A stretch of 64,000 nucleotides of DNA, from NCBI RefSeq assembly GCF_003711105.1, contig NZ_CP023865.1, positions 4,861,001-4,925,000 on the forward strand, read 5' to 3'. Every line of letters begins with the position of its first letter. Within the stretch, counting starts at the first letter, position 1. The notes under the pieces were generated by a model. That model saw nothing but the letters and a program-made list of their open reading frames with translations, did no database searches and had not been told where the DNA came from. Positions 54,372-63,248 of the stretch are shown piece after piece. Made by a program: the position numbers and the translations under genes. This DNA comes from Actinoplanes teichomyceticus ATCC 31121 (GTDB lineage Bacteria; Actinomycetota; Actinomycetes; Mycobacteriales; Micromonosporaceae).

Positions 54372-55367
54372 ATGCATCAGCGACCGCTCGGCCGAAGCGG
54401 GCTAGCGGTCTCGCGGCTCGCCCTCGGCACCATGACCTGGGGACGGGACACCGACCCCGACGACGCGGCCGAGCAGATGAAACTGTTCCTCGAGGCCGGC
54501 GGCACCCTGATCGACACCGCCGACGTCTACGGCAACGGCGACGCCGAGGCGGTGATCGGCTCGCTGCTCGACCACCTGGTCCCCCGGGAGCAGGTGGTGA
54601 TCTCCACCAAGGCCGGGCTGACCCCGCACGGCTGGCGGGCCCGGGACGGCTCGCGCGGCAACCTGCTGCGCTCGTTGGACGCGTCGCTGCGCCGGCTCGG
54701 CACCGACCACGTCGACCTGTGGCAGGTGCACGGCTACGACGCGCACACCCCGTTCGAGGAGACGCTGTCCGCTCTCGACCACGCCGTCAGCAGCGGCCGG
54801 GTGCGTTACGTGGGGGTCTCCAACTTCGCCGCGTGGCAGACCGCCCGGGCCGCGACCTGGCAGTCGGCGTACCCGACACGCGCCCCGATCGTCGCCGCCC
54901 AGATGGAGTACTCGCTGCTCGAACGCGGGATCGAACGCGAGCTGCTGCCGGCCGCGGCGGCGCTCGGCTTCGGCGTGCTGGCCTGGTCGCCGCTGGGCCG
55001 CGGGGTGCTCACCGGCAAGTACCGCAACGGCCGGCCGCTGGATTCGCGGGCCGCTTCGGAACACTACGCGCCGTTCGTCCAGACGTACCTGGAGCCGCGC
55101 AGTTCCAGCATCGTCCAGGCGGTGGTCACCGCGGCCGGCGGCCTCGGCGTGTCGCCGCTGGAGGTGGCGCTGGCCTGGATCCGGGACCGGCCCGGGGTGA
55201 CCGCGCCGATCCTGGGTGCCCGCACCGCCGGGCAGTTGCAGGGCGCGCTGCGCAGCGAGGAGCTGACCCTGCCGGCCGAGATCGCCCGCGCGCTGGACGA
55301 CGTCTCCGCGATCGACGTCGGCTACCCGGAACGCGAGGGCACCGGCGATCCGCACGGGGCGATGTAG
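54372..55367 (+). CDS. Aldo/keto reductase (331 aa)
   Basis: A NADPH-dependent carbonyl reductase of the AKR fold. The catalytic tetrad is D48, Y53 (TADVYGNG), K80 (ISTKAG) and H120 (LWQVHGYD). The cofactor site includes VGVSNFAAWQ and SPLGRGVLTGKY, with a C-terminal APILGARTAGQL. Substrate unknown. It stands alone. Confidence 0.93.
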   Translation: MHQRPLGRSGLAVSRLALGTMTWGRDTDPDDAAEQMKLFLEAGGTLIDTADVYGNGDAEAVIGSLLDHLVPREQVVISTKAGLTPHGWRARDGSRGNLLRSLDASLRRLGTDHVDLWQVHGYDAHTPFEETLSALDHAVSSGRVRYVGVSNFAAWQTARAATWQSAYPTRAPIVAAQMEYSLLERGIERELLPAAAALGFGVLAWSPLGRGVLTGKYRNGRPLDSRAASEHYAPFVQTYLEPRSSSIVQAVVTAAGGLGVSPLEVALAWIRDRPGVTAPILGARTAGQLQGALRSEELTLPAEIARALDDVSAIDVGYPEREGTGDPHGAM

Positions 55368-55478
55368 CCGGGCACCGCGCCGACGCGCCGGCGGCGGCCG
55401 TCGGCCCGGCGTGTGACGAGGGAGTCGATTCGCCGCAAGGCTGGTGCCCGGCTCGCGGGCCGGAGCATATTAGATCGC

Positions 55479-55670
55479 ATGGACTACGAATACGCGCCGC
55501 TGCGGTTGCCCTCAAATGTCGATCGGCTGACCGCGGCGGCGCAGCTCGCCATACAGGCCGAGTTCTCCGGCTGGGAGCTGGCGCGGGTGCAGCTCTTCGC
55601 GGACGGCACCCGCAAGGTCATGCTCCGCCGGCGCCTGCAGACCAACCCGCAGCCCGGCCTGAGTTACTGA
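55479..55670 (+). CDS. DUF5703 family protein (63 aa)
   Basis: A small conserved actinobacterial protein, MDYEYAPLRLPSNVDRLTAAAQLAIQ, then GWELARVQLFADGTRKVMLRRR. Function unknown. ATG 55479 is chosen; an AT-rich CATATTAGAT lies 3 bases upstream and may be a -10 for a leaderless transcript. The gene ends at a terminator. Confidence 0.85.
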   Translation: MDYEYAPLRLPSNVDRLTAAAQLAIQAEFSGWELARVQLFADGTRKVMLRRRLQTNPQPGLSY

Positions 55671-55700
55671 GGAGCCCGCCCGGTGAACCGGGCGGGCTCC
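55671..55700. terminator. Bidirectional terminator hairpin
   Basis: 13-bp arms (55671-55683 and 55688-55700) with the loop tgaa. It begins at the stop codon of the DUF5703 gene and serves the convergent gene at 55714 as well. Confidence 0.85.
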
Positions 55701-55713
55701 TCACGTGCTCGGC

Positions 55714-56382
55714 TCAGTGGTTGTGGCCGGCGTGGTCGTCCTCCTCGTCCGGCAGGAACGGGTGCTCGTCGAGCCGCCCGACCAGCTGGTCGCCCTCCAC
55801 CGGGGCGAACGGGCCCGAGCCGTCGGCGTCGTCGAACGCCTCCAGGTCCAGCGGCTCCTCCACCTCGGTCACCGTGAGCAGGCCGTCGAGCGGCTCCAGC
55901 TCCGGCACGTCGAGCGAGGCGAGCGAGCCGTCGCCGGCCTGCAGCAGCTCCAGCACGGCCTCGCCGACCGACTCCACCGGGCCGGCCTCCTCGTCCTCCG
56001 GCACCGAGCTGCGCCGGGCGGTCTCGGCCGCGCGCAGCAGCCCGGACACGCTCGGGACGCGGTAGTCCCGGCGCTGCCGGACCGAGATCACCTGCGGGTA
56101 CGCATCGCCCGCCCCGGCGCCGTCGGCCGACTCGCCGGACAGGAAGCGCTGGTCCGCTTCGTCCGGGTCGATCGACTCGACATCCCACGGGGTGACCTCG
56201 CCGTACGCGTCGAGCAGCTTCTCGTCGTACGCGAAGGAGGCGTTGTTGAGATCGACGTACGCCTGCCAGACGTCGTCGTCGTCGATGCGGCCGGCGGCCG
56301 CCTTGACGGCCGCGAGGTGTGCCCGCGCCGCCTCCACCACCCGCTCGAGGGCGGCGTCGAGCTCGGCGTTCTGGTCGCTCAT
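55714..56382 (-). CDS. Acidic conserved hypothetical protein (222 aa)
   Basis: No function is known. A helical N-terminal part (ELDAALERVVEAARAHLAAVKAA, DVWQAYVDLNNASFAYDEKLLDAYGEVTPWDVESI) is followed by an acidic, low-complexity C-terminal half that ends DHAGHNH. It sits beside the M20 peptidase gene on the same strand, 38 bp downstream, as in other actinomycetes. The start is the ATG at 56382. Confidence 0.75.
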   Translation of the reverse strand: MSDQNAELDAALERVVEAARAHLAAVKAAAGRIDDDDVWQAYVDLNNASFAYDEKLLDAYGEVTPWDVESIDPDEADQRFLSGESADGAGAGDAYPQVISVRQRRDYRVPSVSGLLRAAETARRSSVPEDEEAGPVESVGEAVLELLQAGDGSLASLDVPELEPLDGLLTVTEVEEPLDLEAFDDADGSGPFAPVEGDQLVGRLDEHPFLPDEEDDHAGHNH

Positions 56383-56420
56383 GTGTCTGGGGGTCCTTCC
56401 GCACTTGGCTTTCGGAGCAT

Positions 56421-57728
56421 CTAGCTGTTTCGGAGCAGTCGGTCGAGCACACGCACGCCGAACTTTAGCCCCTCGACGGGCACTCGCTCGTCGATGCCGT
56501 GGAACAGCGCGGCGAAGTTCAGGTCGGGCGGCAGTTGCAGCGGGGCGAACCCGAAGCACCGGATGCCCAGGGTGCTGAACGCCTTCGCGTCGGTTCCCCC
56601 GGACATCAGGTACGGCACGGTACGCGCTCCGGGGTCCTCGGCGCGCAGCGCCGCGCCCATCGCGGCCACCAGCGGCCCGTCGAACTCGGTCTCCACGGCC
56701 GACTGCCGGTGCACGTGGTCGATCTCGACGTCCGGCCCGATGATCTCACGCAGCTCGGCGAGGAAGGACTCCGCCTGCCCGGGCAGGGTCCGGCAGTCGA
56801 TGGTGGCGGACGCCCGGCCCGGGATCACGTTGTCCTTGTACCCGGCCTCCAGGCGGGTCGGGTTGGCGGTGTTGCGGATGGTGGCGCCGATCAGGTTGGC
56901 GATCGGGCCCAGCTTGGCGATGGCCTGCTCCGGCTCGTCCGGGTCCAGCTCGATCCCGAGCGCCTCGCTGACCTGCTCCAGGAACGCCCGCACGGTCGGG
57001 GTGACGACGGTCGGGAACCGGTGCCGGCCGACCGCGGCGACCGCCTCGGCGAGCGCGGTGACCGCGTTGTCGTCGTGGATGAACGAGCCGTGCCCGGGCC
57101 GGCCGTGCGCGTGCAGGCGCAGCCAGTCCAGCCCCTTCTCGGCGGTCTGCACCAGGTAGAGCCGCAGGTCGTCGTTGACCGTGTAGGAGTAGCCGCCGAC
57201 CTCGCCGATCGCCTCGGTGCAGCCGGCGAACTCGCCCGCGTGGTGCTGCACCAGCCACTGCGAGCCGTACTCCATCCCGGCTTCCTCGTCGGCGGTGTAC
57301 GCCAGCACGATGTCCCGCGGCGGGGTGTAGCCGGTGCGCTGCCAGTCGCGGACGACGGCGAGCACCATGGCATCGAAGTCCTTCATGTCGACGGCGCCGC
57401 GGCCCCACAGGTAGCCGTCGCGGACCTCGCCGGAGAACGGGTGCACCGACCACTCGCTCGCGTCGGCCGGCACCACGTCGAGGTGACCGTGCACCAGCAG
57501 CGCGCCCCGGGACCGGTCGGCGCCGGGGATCCGGGCGATCACGTTGGTGCGCCGGGGGGCCGACTCCAGGATGCGGGACTCGATGCCGACGTCGGCGAGC
57601 TTGCCCGCGACGTACTCGGCGGCGACCCGTTCGCCCACGGTGGTCCGCGGGTCCCCGGTGTTGGTGGTGTCGATGCGCAGCAGGTCCTGGCAGAGGCTGG
57701 TGACCTCGTCCACGGCGGAGGTGTTCAT
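56421..57728 (-). CDS. M20-family metallopeptidase (435 aa)
   Basis: A zinc-dependent peptidase or acylase of the ArgE/DapE/ACY1 family, the orthologue of Rv2141c. Motifs are HGHLDVVP (metal His), GAVDMKD (bridging Asp), ADEEAGMEYG (general-base Glu) and GGTDAKAFS near the C-terminus. The dimerisation lid lies between about 190 and 310. The length is typical. Substrate unknown; a dipeptidase is the usual guess. Confidence 0.93.
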   Translation of the reverse strand: MNTSAVDEVTSLCQDLLRIDTTNTGDPRTTVGERVAAEYVAGKLADVGIESRILESAPRRTNVIARIPGADRSRGALLVHGHLDVVPADASEWSVHPFSGEVRDGYLWGRGAVDMKDFDAMVLAVVRDWQRTGYTPPRDIVLAYTADEEAGMEYGSQWLVQHHAGEFAGCTEAIGEVGGYSYTVNDDLRLYLVQTAEKGLDWLRLHAHGRPGHGSFIHDDNAVTALAEAVAAVGRHRFPTVVTPTVRAFLEQVSEALGIELDPDEPEQAIAKLGPIANLIGATIRNTANPTRLEAGYKDNVIPGRASATIDCRTLPGQAESFLAELREIIGPDVEIDHVHRQSAVETEFDGPLVAAMGAALRAEDPGARTVPYLMSGGTDAKAFSTLGIRCFGFAPLQLPPDLNFAALFHGIDERVPVEGLKFGVRVLDRLLRNS

Positions 57729-57796
57729 CCGACCTTCTTACCAGCCGGATGTCACACGCGTTTGGCGGGTGAGCGGTAGCGGGTATCGCCGCCCAC

Positions 57797-58378
57797 ATGT
57801 CTGACGTGAATCTTCCCCCGCTGCCGCCGGTGGGTGGCACCACCTCCGGGCGCAGCGTCGTCGACGTGCTGGACGGGCAGCACCGGCAGCTGCTGCGGCT
57901 GGCCGACCGGGCCGGGGCGGAGCCGGACGCCGCGAAGGTACGCTCGGTGCTGGTGGCCACGCTGTCGCGGCACCTGTCCGCCGAGGAGCAGTACCTCTAC
58001 CCCGCGGTCCGCGCCGCGGTGCCGGACGGGGACCGGATCGCCGACCGGGAGCTGGCCGAGGACCGGGAGCTGCTGTGCGTGATGCGGGCCGCGGAGGCCG
58101 ACCCGGCACGGGTGCCCGAGATGGTGGCGGCGGTGCGGCGGCACGTGGACGCGGACGCCCGCGAGCTGTTCCCGCTGCTGGAGCAGATGGTGCCGGCCGA
58201 GGACATGATCCGGCTCGGCAACCGGGTGGAGATGGCCCAGGAGGCGGCGCCGACCCGGCCGCACCCGCGGACCCCGGCCACCCCGCCGTGGAACAAGGTG
58301 GTCGACCCGTTGCTCGGGGTGATCGACAAGGTGCGCGACGTGGTGTCCGCGCGGGCGACGTATGTGCGGGATCTGTAA
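57797..58378 (+). CDS. Hemerythrin HHE-domain protein (193 aa)
   Basis: An HHE cation-binding protein: DVLDGQHRQLLRLAD, LSRHLSAEEQYLYPAV and VRRHVDADARELFPLL supply the His/Glu ligands for a diiron site. The C-terminal tail is Pro-rich and then helical (VVDPLLGVIDKVRDVVSAR). Such proteins sense or store oxygen or nitric oxide. It is divergent from the M20 gene. Confidence 0.9.
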   Translation: MSDVNLPPLPPVGGTTSGRSVVDVLDGQHRQLLRLADRAGAEPDAAKVRSVLVATLSRHLSAEEQYLYPAVRAAVPDGDRIADRELAEDRELLCVMRAAEADPARVPEMVAAVRRHVDADARELFPLLEQMVPAEDMIRLGNRVEMAQEAAPTRPHPRTPATPPWNKVVDPLLGVIDKVRDVVSARATYVRDL

Positions 58379-58506
58379 ACCGGCGTTTACTTAACGACCG
58401 CTTGGTAGGGAACGTCCCGTTCCTTAATTGATTTGTCACAAACCGCTGATCTTTCTGCGGGTTTCAGGGCTAGCCTTCGATCCCGTTCTAGTCCTAACGT
58501 CACGCT

Positions 58507-59457
58507 ATGAACCTGGAGCTGCGGCATCTGAAGGTGGTCTGCGCCATCGCGGAGACCGGCAGCGTCACCAAGGCCGCGTCACAACTCGGCCTGGCCCAAC
58601 CGGCACTCACCGCCCAGTTGCAGCGGATCGAGCGCACGCTCGGCGGTCCGCTGTTCGACCGCGACCGGCGCGGCGCCCGCCCGACCGCGCTCGGCGAACT
58701 GGTGCTGTCCCGGGCCCGGGTGCTGCTGCCGGCGATGAAGGGGCTGCAGGACGAGGCCGCCCGGCTGGCGGCCGGCGGCAGTTCCACGCTGACGCGGTAC
58801 CGCATGGGCGCCATCGGCGGCCCGGTCTTCGCCCACCTGCTGCACCGGCTCTCCGCCGTGCAGCCGGAGGCGCAGATCTCCACCTACGCGTCGTACTACG
58901 TCGACGAGCTGGCCACCATGGTGCTGGGCGGCAAGCTGGACTTCGCGCAGGTCGGGGTCTGCGGTGACGCCCTGCCCTCGGCGGACTACGGTCTGGTCTG
59001 GGACACCATCGCGGTCGACGCGGTGTGCGTGCTGATGCGCGAGGACCACCCGCAGGCCAAGGGCGCCGAGGTGGACCTCGCCGAGCTGGCCTCCGAGCAG
59101 TGGTCCGCGGCGGCCGGCGACGGCTGCTTCGAGACCTGCTTCGCGGCGGCCTGTGCCCGGGCCGGCTTCGCCCCGCGCCGGGTGCTGGAGACCGACGCGC
59201 GCGCCTGCATCGACATGGTGGAGCTGGGCGTGGCGATCGGGCTGTGCCAGCCGACGTTCCGGCCGCCGGCGGGCCTGACCACCCGGCCGCTCAAGGGCGC
59301 GCCGCTGCGGTGGCGGCTGATCCTGGGCTGGCACCCGGAGTCGCCGGCCGCCCGGACCGCGCCGAAACTGCTGGAGCTGGCGCGGGAGGCGTACCAGGAC
59401 GTGATCGCCCGCAACGAGGGCTACATGGAGTGGATGCGCGAGCAGGCCGCGGCGTAG
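58507..59457 (+). CDS. LysR-family regulator (316 aa)
   Basis: An N-terminal winged helix (LELRHLKVVCAIAETGSVTKAASQLGLAQPALTAQLQRIERTLGGPLF) and a periplasmic-binding-like effector domain (from about 90). The effector region has several Cys (GDGCFETCFAAACARAGF, residues about 205-225) that could sense redox, though this is a guess. Its target is unknown; neighbours are divergent or convergent, not in operon. Confidence 0.92.
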   Translation: MNLELRHLKVVCAIAETGSVTKAASQLGLAQPALTAQLQRIERTLGGPLFDRDRRGARPTALGELVLSRARVLLPAMKGLQDEAARLAAGGSSTLTRYRMGAIGGPVFAHLLHRLSAVQPEAQISTYASYYVDELATMVLGGKLDFAQVGVCGDALPSADYGLVWDTIAVDAVCVLMREDHPQAKGAEVDLAELASEQWSAAAGDGCFETCFAAACARAGFAPRRVLETDARACIDMVELGVAIGLCQPTFRPPAGLTTRPLKGAPLRWRLILGWHPESPAARTAPKLLELAREAYQDVIARNEGYMEWMREQAAA

Positions 59458-59462
59458 CGGGC

Positions 59463-59486
59463 AGGGGGCGCCGCGTGGCGCCCCCT
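59463..59486. terminator. Terminator hairpin between lysR and clpC
   Basis: Perfect 10-bp arms (agggggcgcc and complement) with the loop gcgt between two convergent genes. Confidence 0.7.
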
Positions 59487-59502
59487 CCCGCTCTCCCGCG
59501 GG

Positions 59503-62115
59503 TCAGTTCGAGTGCAGCGGCTGCGGGCTGGACGTGATGTCGAAGCTCAGCTCCCCGTCACGGGCGTCCACCCGGACCGTGTGCCCGGGCGCCAGGTCCG
59601 CGCCGAGCAGCATCTTCGACAGCCGGTTGTCCAGCTCCCGCTGGATGGTCCGGCGCAGCGGCCGGGCCCCGAACTCGGGCTGGTAACCGCGCTCGGCCAG
59701 CCAGTCCACCGCCGCCGTGGTCATCTCCAGCCGTACGTCCTGGGCCTGCAGCCGGCGCCGGGTGGACTCCAGCAGCATCTCGGTGATCTGCCGGAGCTGG
59801 TCGGTCTCCAGCTGCCGGAAGATGATGATCTCGTCGATCCGGTTGATGAACTCCGGCCGCAGCTGCTCCTTGAGCCTGCGGTCGAGCCGGTCGCGCAGCT
59901 CGTCGTCGGGCGAGCGGCCGGTGTCGGCGCCACCGAACCCGACGCTGCGGGTGGTGCCGCTGATCAGGTCCGACCCCAGGTTGCTGGTCATGATCAGGAC
60001 GGTGTTCTTGAAGCTCACCGTACGACCCTGGCTGTCGGTCAGCCGGCCGTCGTCGAGCACCTGCAGCAGGATGTTGAACACGTCCGGGTGCGCCTTCTCG
60101 ATCTCGTCCAGCAGCACCACGCTGTACGGCCGCCGCCGCACCGCCTCGGTCAGCTGGCCGGCCTCGTCGTAGCCGACGTAGCCGGGCGGGGCGCCGACCA
60201 GCCGGGACACCGTGTGCCGCTCCTGGAACTCGCTCATGTCCAGCCGGATCATCCGGTCCGAGTCGCCGAACAGCGCCTCGGCCAGCGAGCGGGCCAGCTC
60301 GGTCTTGCCGACCCCGGTCGGGCCGAGGAACAGGAAGCTGCCGACCGGCCGGTCCGGGTCGCCCAGCCCGGCCCGCGACCGGCGGACCGCCTCGGCGACC
60401 GCGGTCACCGCATCGTCCTGGCCGATCACGTGCTCGTGCAGGTGCTGTTCGAGCCGGAGCAGGCGATCCCGCTCGGCCTCGGTCAGCTGCGCCACCGGGA
60501 TGCCGGTGGCCCGGGAGACCACCTCGGCCACGTCCGCGTCGGTGACCTGTGGCACCCCGTCGCCGCCGGCGCCGGCCCCGGCGATCAGCGCCTTCAGCTC
60601 GTTGATCCGGTCCCGCAGCTGGGAGGCGACCTCGTAGTTCTCCGCGGCCACGGCCTGGTCGCGGTCCCGGGACAGCTGCTCCAGCTGCCGTTCCCGCTCG
60701 CGCAGGTCGGCGTCGGGCATCTTGGTGCGCAGCCGCACCCGGGCGCCGGCCTGGTCGATCAGGTCGATCGCCTTGTCCGGCAGGAACCGGTCGGTGATGT
60801 AGCGGTCGGACAGCACCGCCGCGGCGTCCAGCGCCTCATCGGTGATCCGTACCTGGTGGTGCGCCTCGTAGTTGTCCCGCAGCCCGCGCAGGATCGCCAC
60901 GGCGTCCTCCACCGACGGCTCGCCGACCAGCACCGGCTGGAAGCGCCGGGCCAGCGCCGCGTCCTTCTCGATGTGCTTGCGGTACTCGTCGAGGGTGGTC
61001 GCGCCGATCACCCGCAGCTGGCCGCGGGCCAGAGCCGGCTTGAGCATGTTGCCGGCGTCCATCCCGCCGCCCTCGCCACCGCCGCCGCCGGCGCCGACCA
61101 GGGTGTGGATCTCGTCGAGGAACACGATCAGCCCGTCCCCGGACGACTGGATCTCCTCGATGATCTTGCGGAGGCGCTCCTCGAAGTCGCCGCGGTACCG
61201 GGTGCCGGCCACCAGACCGGCCAGATCCAGCTGGACCACCCGCTTGTCCTGCAGGGTGAGCGGCACGTCGCCGTCCACGATGCGCTGCGCCAGGCCCTCC
61301 ACGATCGCGGTCTTGCCGACGCCGGCCTCACCGATCAGCACCGGGTTGTTCTTGGTGCGCCGGGACAGGATCTCCACGGCCTGCTCGATCTCGTCGGCCC
61401 GGCCGATCACCGGGTCGATCTCGCCGCGCCGGGCCACCTCGGTCAGGTCCACGCCGAACTGCTCCAGCGTCGGCGTGGCCGCGCCGCTGCGCCCGCCACC
61501 GCGGGACCCGCCCTGCCCACCGCCGGCCGGACCGGCCGGGGCCTCCTGGTTCGGGATGGCGCGCGGGTCGAGCCGGCCGGCCAGCAGCCGCCCGGCCACC
61601 GAGTCGGTGTTCAGGCCGAGCGCCATCAGGATGTGTTCCGGCCCGATGTAGGAGGCGCCCACCGCGCGGGAGATCTGCAAGCTGTCCAGCAGCGCCCGCT
61701 TGGCGGCCGGGGTCAGCGCGACCTGCTCCGGCCGGTCCCGGCCGGCGGCGCCCATCTCGGCGCGCCGGTTGGCCGCGGCGATCCGCGAGGAGTCGTCGCC
61801 CAGCCGGGCGTCCAGCTCGCTGAGCAGGGCCTGGGGGTCGGCGCCGGCCCGCCGCACGGTCTGCTTCATCGGTTCCTGCTGCAACACCGCCCAGAGCAGG
61901 TGATCGGTGTCGAGATCGGCCAGCCCTCCGTCACCCGAGCCGAGGTCGGCGGCACGCCGGGCGGCGTCGGCCAGCACCTGCCGGGCGTCGTTGCTCATGT
62001 AACGCGCGATGTCGATCCGCTGCGCCGCGCGGCGCGGCTCCGCCGCACCGAAGAAGCGCGCGAACAGGTCGTCCCACTGACCGGGCCCACCCGGCCCCAA
62101 CGGTCCGATGCTCAT
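59503..62115 (-). CDS. ClpC-like Hsp100 ATPase (870 aa)
   Basis: An AAA+ unfoldase with two ATPase domains. The N-terminal Clp-N repeat region is at about 40-180. Domain 1 has Walker A GEAGVGKT (262-269) and [15 protein letters not shown]. The middle is ClpC-type, with a UVR-like segment ([19 protein letters not shown]). Domain 2 has Walker A GPTGVGKT and a VGF loop (TTRSVGFGG) of the kind that docks ClpP. The first 40 residues are Gly/Pro-rich and differ from the housekeeping ClpC, so this is probably a second paralogue. No clpP lies nearby. Confidence 0.88.
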   Translation of the reverse strand: MSIGPLGPGGPGQWDDLFARFFGAAEPRRAAQRIDIARYMSNDARQVLADAARRAADLGSGDGGLADLDTDHLLWAVLQQEPMKQTVRRAGADPQALLSELDARLGDDSSRIAAANRRAEMGAAGRDRPEQVALTPAAKRALLDSLQISRAVGASYIGPEHILMALGLNTDSVAGRLLAGRLDPRAIPNQEAPAGPAGGGQGGSRGGGRSGAATPTLEQFGVDLTEVARRGEIDPVIGRADEIEQAVEILSRRTKNNPVLIGEAGVGKTAIVEGLAQRIVDGDVPLTLQDKRVVQLDLAGLVAGTRYRGDFEERLRKIIEEIQSSGDGLIVFLDEIHTLVGAGGGGGEGGGMDAGNMLKPALARGQLRVIGATTLDEYRKHIEKDAALARRFQPVLVGEPSVEDAVAILRGLRDNYEAHHQVRITDEALDAAAVLSDRYITDRFLPDKAIDLIDQAGARVRLRTKMPDADLRERERQLEQLSRDRDQAVAAENYEVASQLRDRINELKALIAGAGAGGDGVPQVTDADVAEVVSRATGIPVAQLTEAERDRLLRLEQHLHEHVIGQDDAVTAVAEAVRRSRAGLGDPDRPVGSFLFLGPTGVGKTELARSLAEALFGDSDRMIRLDMSEFQERHTVSRLVGAPPGYVGYDEAGQLTEAVRRRPYSVVLLDEIEKAHPDVFNILLQVLDDGRLTDSQGRTVSFKNTVLIMTSNLGSDLISGTTRSVGFGGADTGRSPDDELRDRLDRRLKEQLRPEFINRIDEIIIFRQLETDQLRQITEMLLESTRRRLQAQDVRLEMTTAAVDWLAERGYQPEFGARPLRRTIQRELDNRLSKMLLGADLAPGHTVRVDARDGELSFDITSSPQPLHSN

Positions 62116-62256
62116 CAGTCTCTCTTCTCCTGACACTCCACCGGCGGTCTCGCGGGCGCCGTCTCCACCGGCCTACCCGGGGGCCGGAGCGGCAAACGCC
62201 CACCGCCGACTGTTAGAAGCGCGTGAGACGGGACGAAGATTCCCGATCGGCGCGAA

Positions 62257-62281
62257 AAGTTGACAGGAGTAGGCTCAACTT
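62257..62281. promoter_or_regulatory. Inverted repeat over the NYN gene -10
   Basis: AAGTTGA (62257-62263) and TCAACTT (62275-62281), exact arms 11 bp apart. The right arm overlaps the end of the TAGGCT -10 at 62270-62275. The gene lies one base on. It may be an operator for a repressor, in a divergent region shared with clpC. Confidence 0.55.
62270..62275 (+). promoter_or_regulatory. Leaderless -10 element for the NYN-like gene
   Basis: TAGGCT ends 7 bases before ATG 62283. Confidence 0.5.
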
Positions 62282-62282
62282 C

Positions 62283-63248
62283 ATGTCCGCACCCGAAGAA
62301 CGCAGCTCCGGCCCGCTGGCGCCGCGCTTCCAGGAGCCGGCCCTTCCCGAACCGGCACCCGCGCCCCCGGAATCCCCGTTCCAGGACGCCACACCCGACC
62401 CGCCGGCGTCGCGCGAACCGGCGTCCCGGTCCCGCGCGCCGCGCGGTCAGCGCGGCACCGCCGCCCGCTCCGCCGCCCCGCCGGGCCATCCCGACACCGG
62501 CGCACCCCATGCGGCCTCCGCCCCGCGCGACCGCCGGCGCACCCCGGTCGCCGCCCCGCCCCCGGACAACTCCGCCACCCCGGTCACCCCGGCCCCGCCG
62601 GACAACACCGCCACGCCGGTGTCCGCCGCCCCGCCGGACAGATCTGCCACGCCGGTTGCCGCCGCCCCGCCGGACAAATCCGGTATGCCGGTTTCCGCGG
62701 CACCGCCCGACAACGCCGCCACCCCGGTTGCCGCCACCCCGCCGGACTCTTCGCCAACCCAACTCGCCGTCGCGGCTCCGGACAGATCGGCCGCCGGTGT
62801 CACCGATGCCCCGTCCGACGACTTCCGCCCGCCCGGCTCCGCCGACCGTCGCGCCTCGCCGACGTCCCCGGTCCGGATGCCGCTGGTCGTCGTCGACGGC
62901 GCCAACGTGGTCGGATCGGTCCCGGACGGCTGGTGGCGCGACCGGGCCGGCGCCGCGATCCGGCTCCGCGACCGCCTGGCCGCGGTGCCCGGCACCGGCC
63001 TCACCGGCCTCCCGGCCCCGGTCGAGGTGGTCCTCGTGGTCGAGGGCAAGGCACGCGACATCCCGCAGACCCCGGACGGCATCCGGATCGAACGCGCCCC
63101 CGGCTCCGGCGACGACACGATCATCGACCTGGTACGCCGGGAACCCCGGACCCGCCCGATCGTCGTGGTCACCGCCGACCGCGGCCTCCGCGCCCGCGCC
63201 ACCGCCCTCGGCGCCGAGGTCCGCGGCCCCTCGGTGGTCCCCCGCTGA
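62283..63248 (+). CDS. NYN/PIN-like nuclease-fold protein with Pro-rich repeats (321 aa)
   Basis: The C-terminal domain (about 198-320) has a PIN/NYN-like pattern: VVVDGANVVGSVPDGWWRD (D205), GDDTIIDLV (D277/D278) and VVTADRGLRARA (D299). These are the acidic residues of a metal-dependent RNase. The N-terminal 200 residues are disordered, Pro/Ala-rich, with about seven 12-residue repeats (PPDNSATPV...A). The ATG 62283 follows a leaderless -10. Nuclease activity is inferred. Confidence 0.75.
   Translation: MSAPEERSSGPLAPRFQEPALPEPAPAPPESPFQDATPDPPASREPASRSRAPRGQRGTAARSAAPPGHPDTGAPHAASAPRDRRRTPVAAPPPDNSATPVTPAPPDNTATPVSAAPPDRSATPVAAAPPDKSGMPVSAAPPDNAATPVAATPPDSSPTQLAVAAPDRSAAGVTDAPSDDFRPPGSADRRASPTSPVRMPLVVVDGANVVGSVPDGWWRDRAGAAIRLRDRLAAVPGTGLTGLPAPVEVVLVVEGKARDIPQTPDGIRIERAPGSGDDTIIDLVRREPRTRPIVVVTADRGLRARATALGAEVRGPSVVPR
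62559..62810 (+). repeat. 36-bp coding tandem repeat, about 7 copies
   Basis: Units encode PPDNSATPVTPA, PPDNTATPVSAA, PPDRSATPVAAA, PPDKSGMPVSAA and so on, residues about 93-176 of the NYN-like protein. Divergence rises towards the last copies. Confidence 0.85.
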
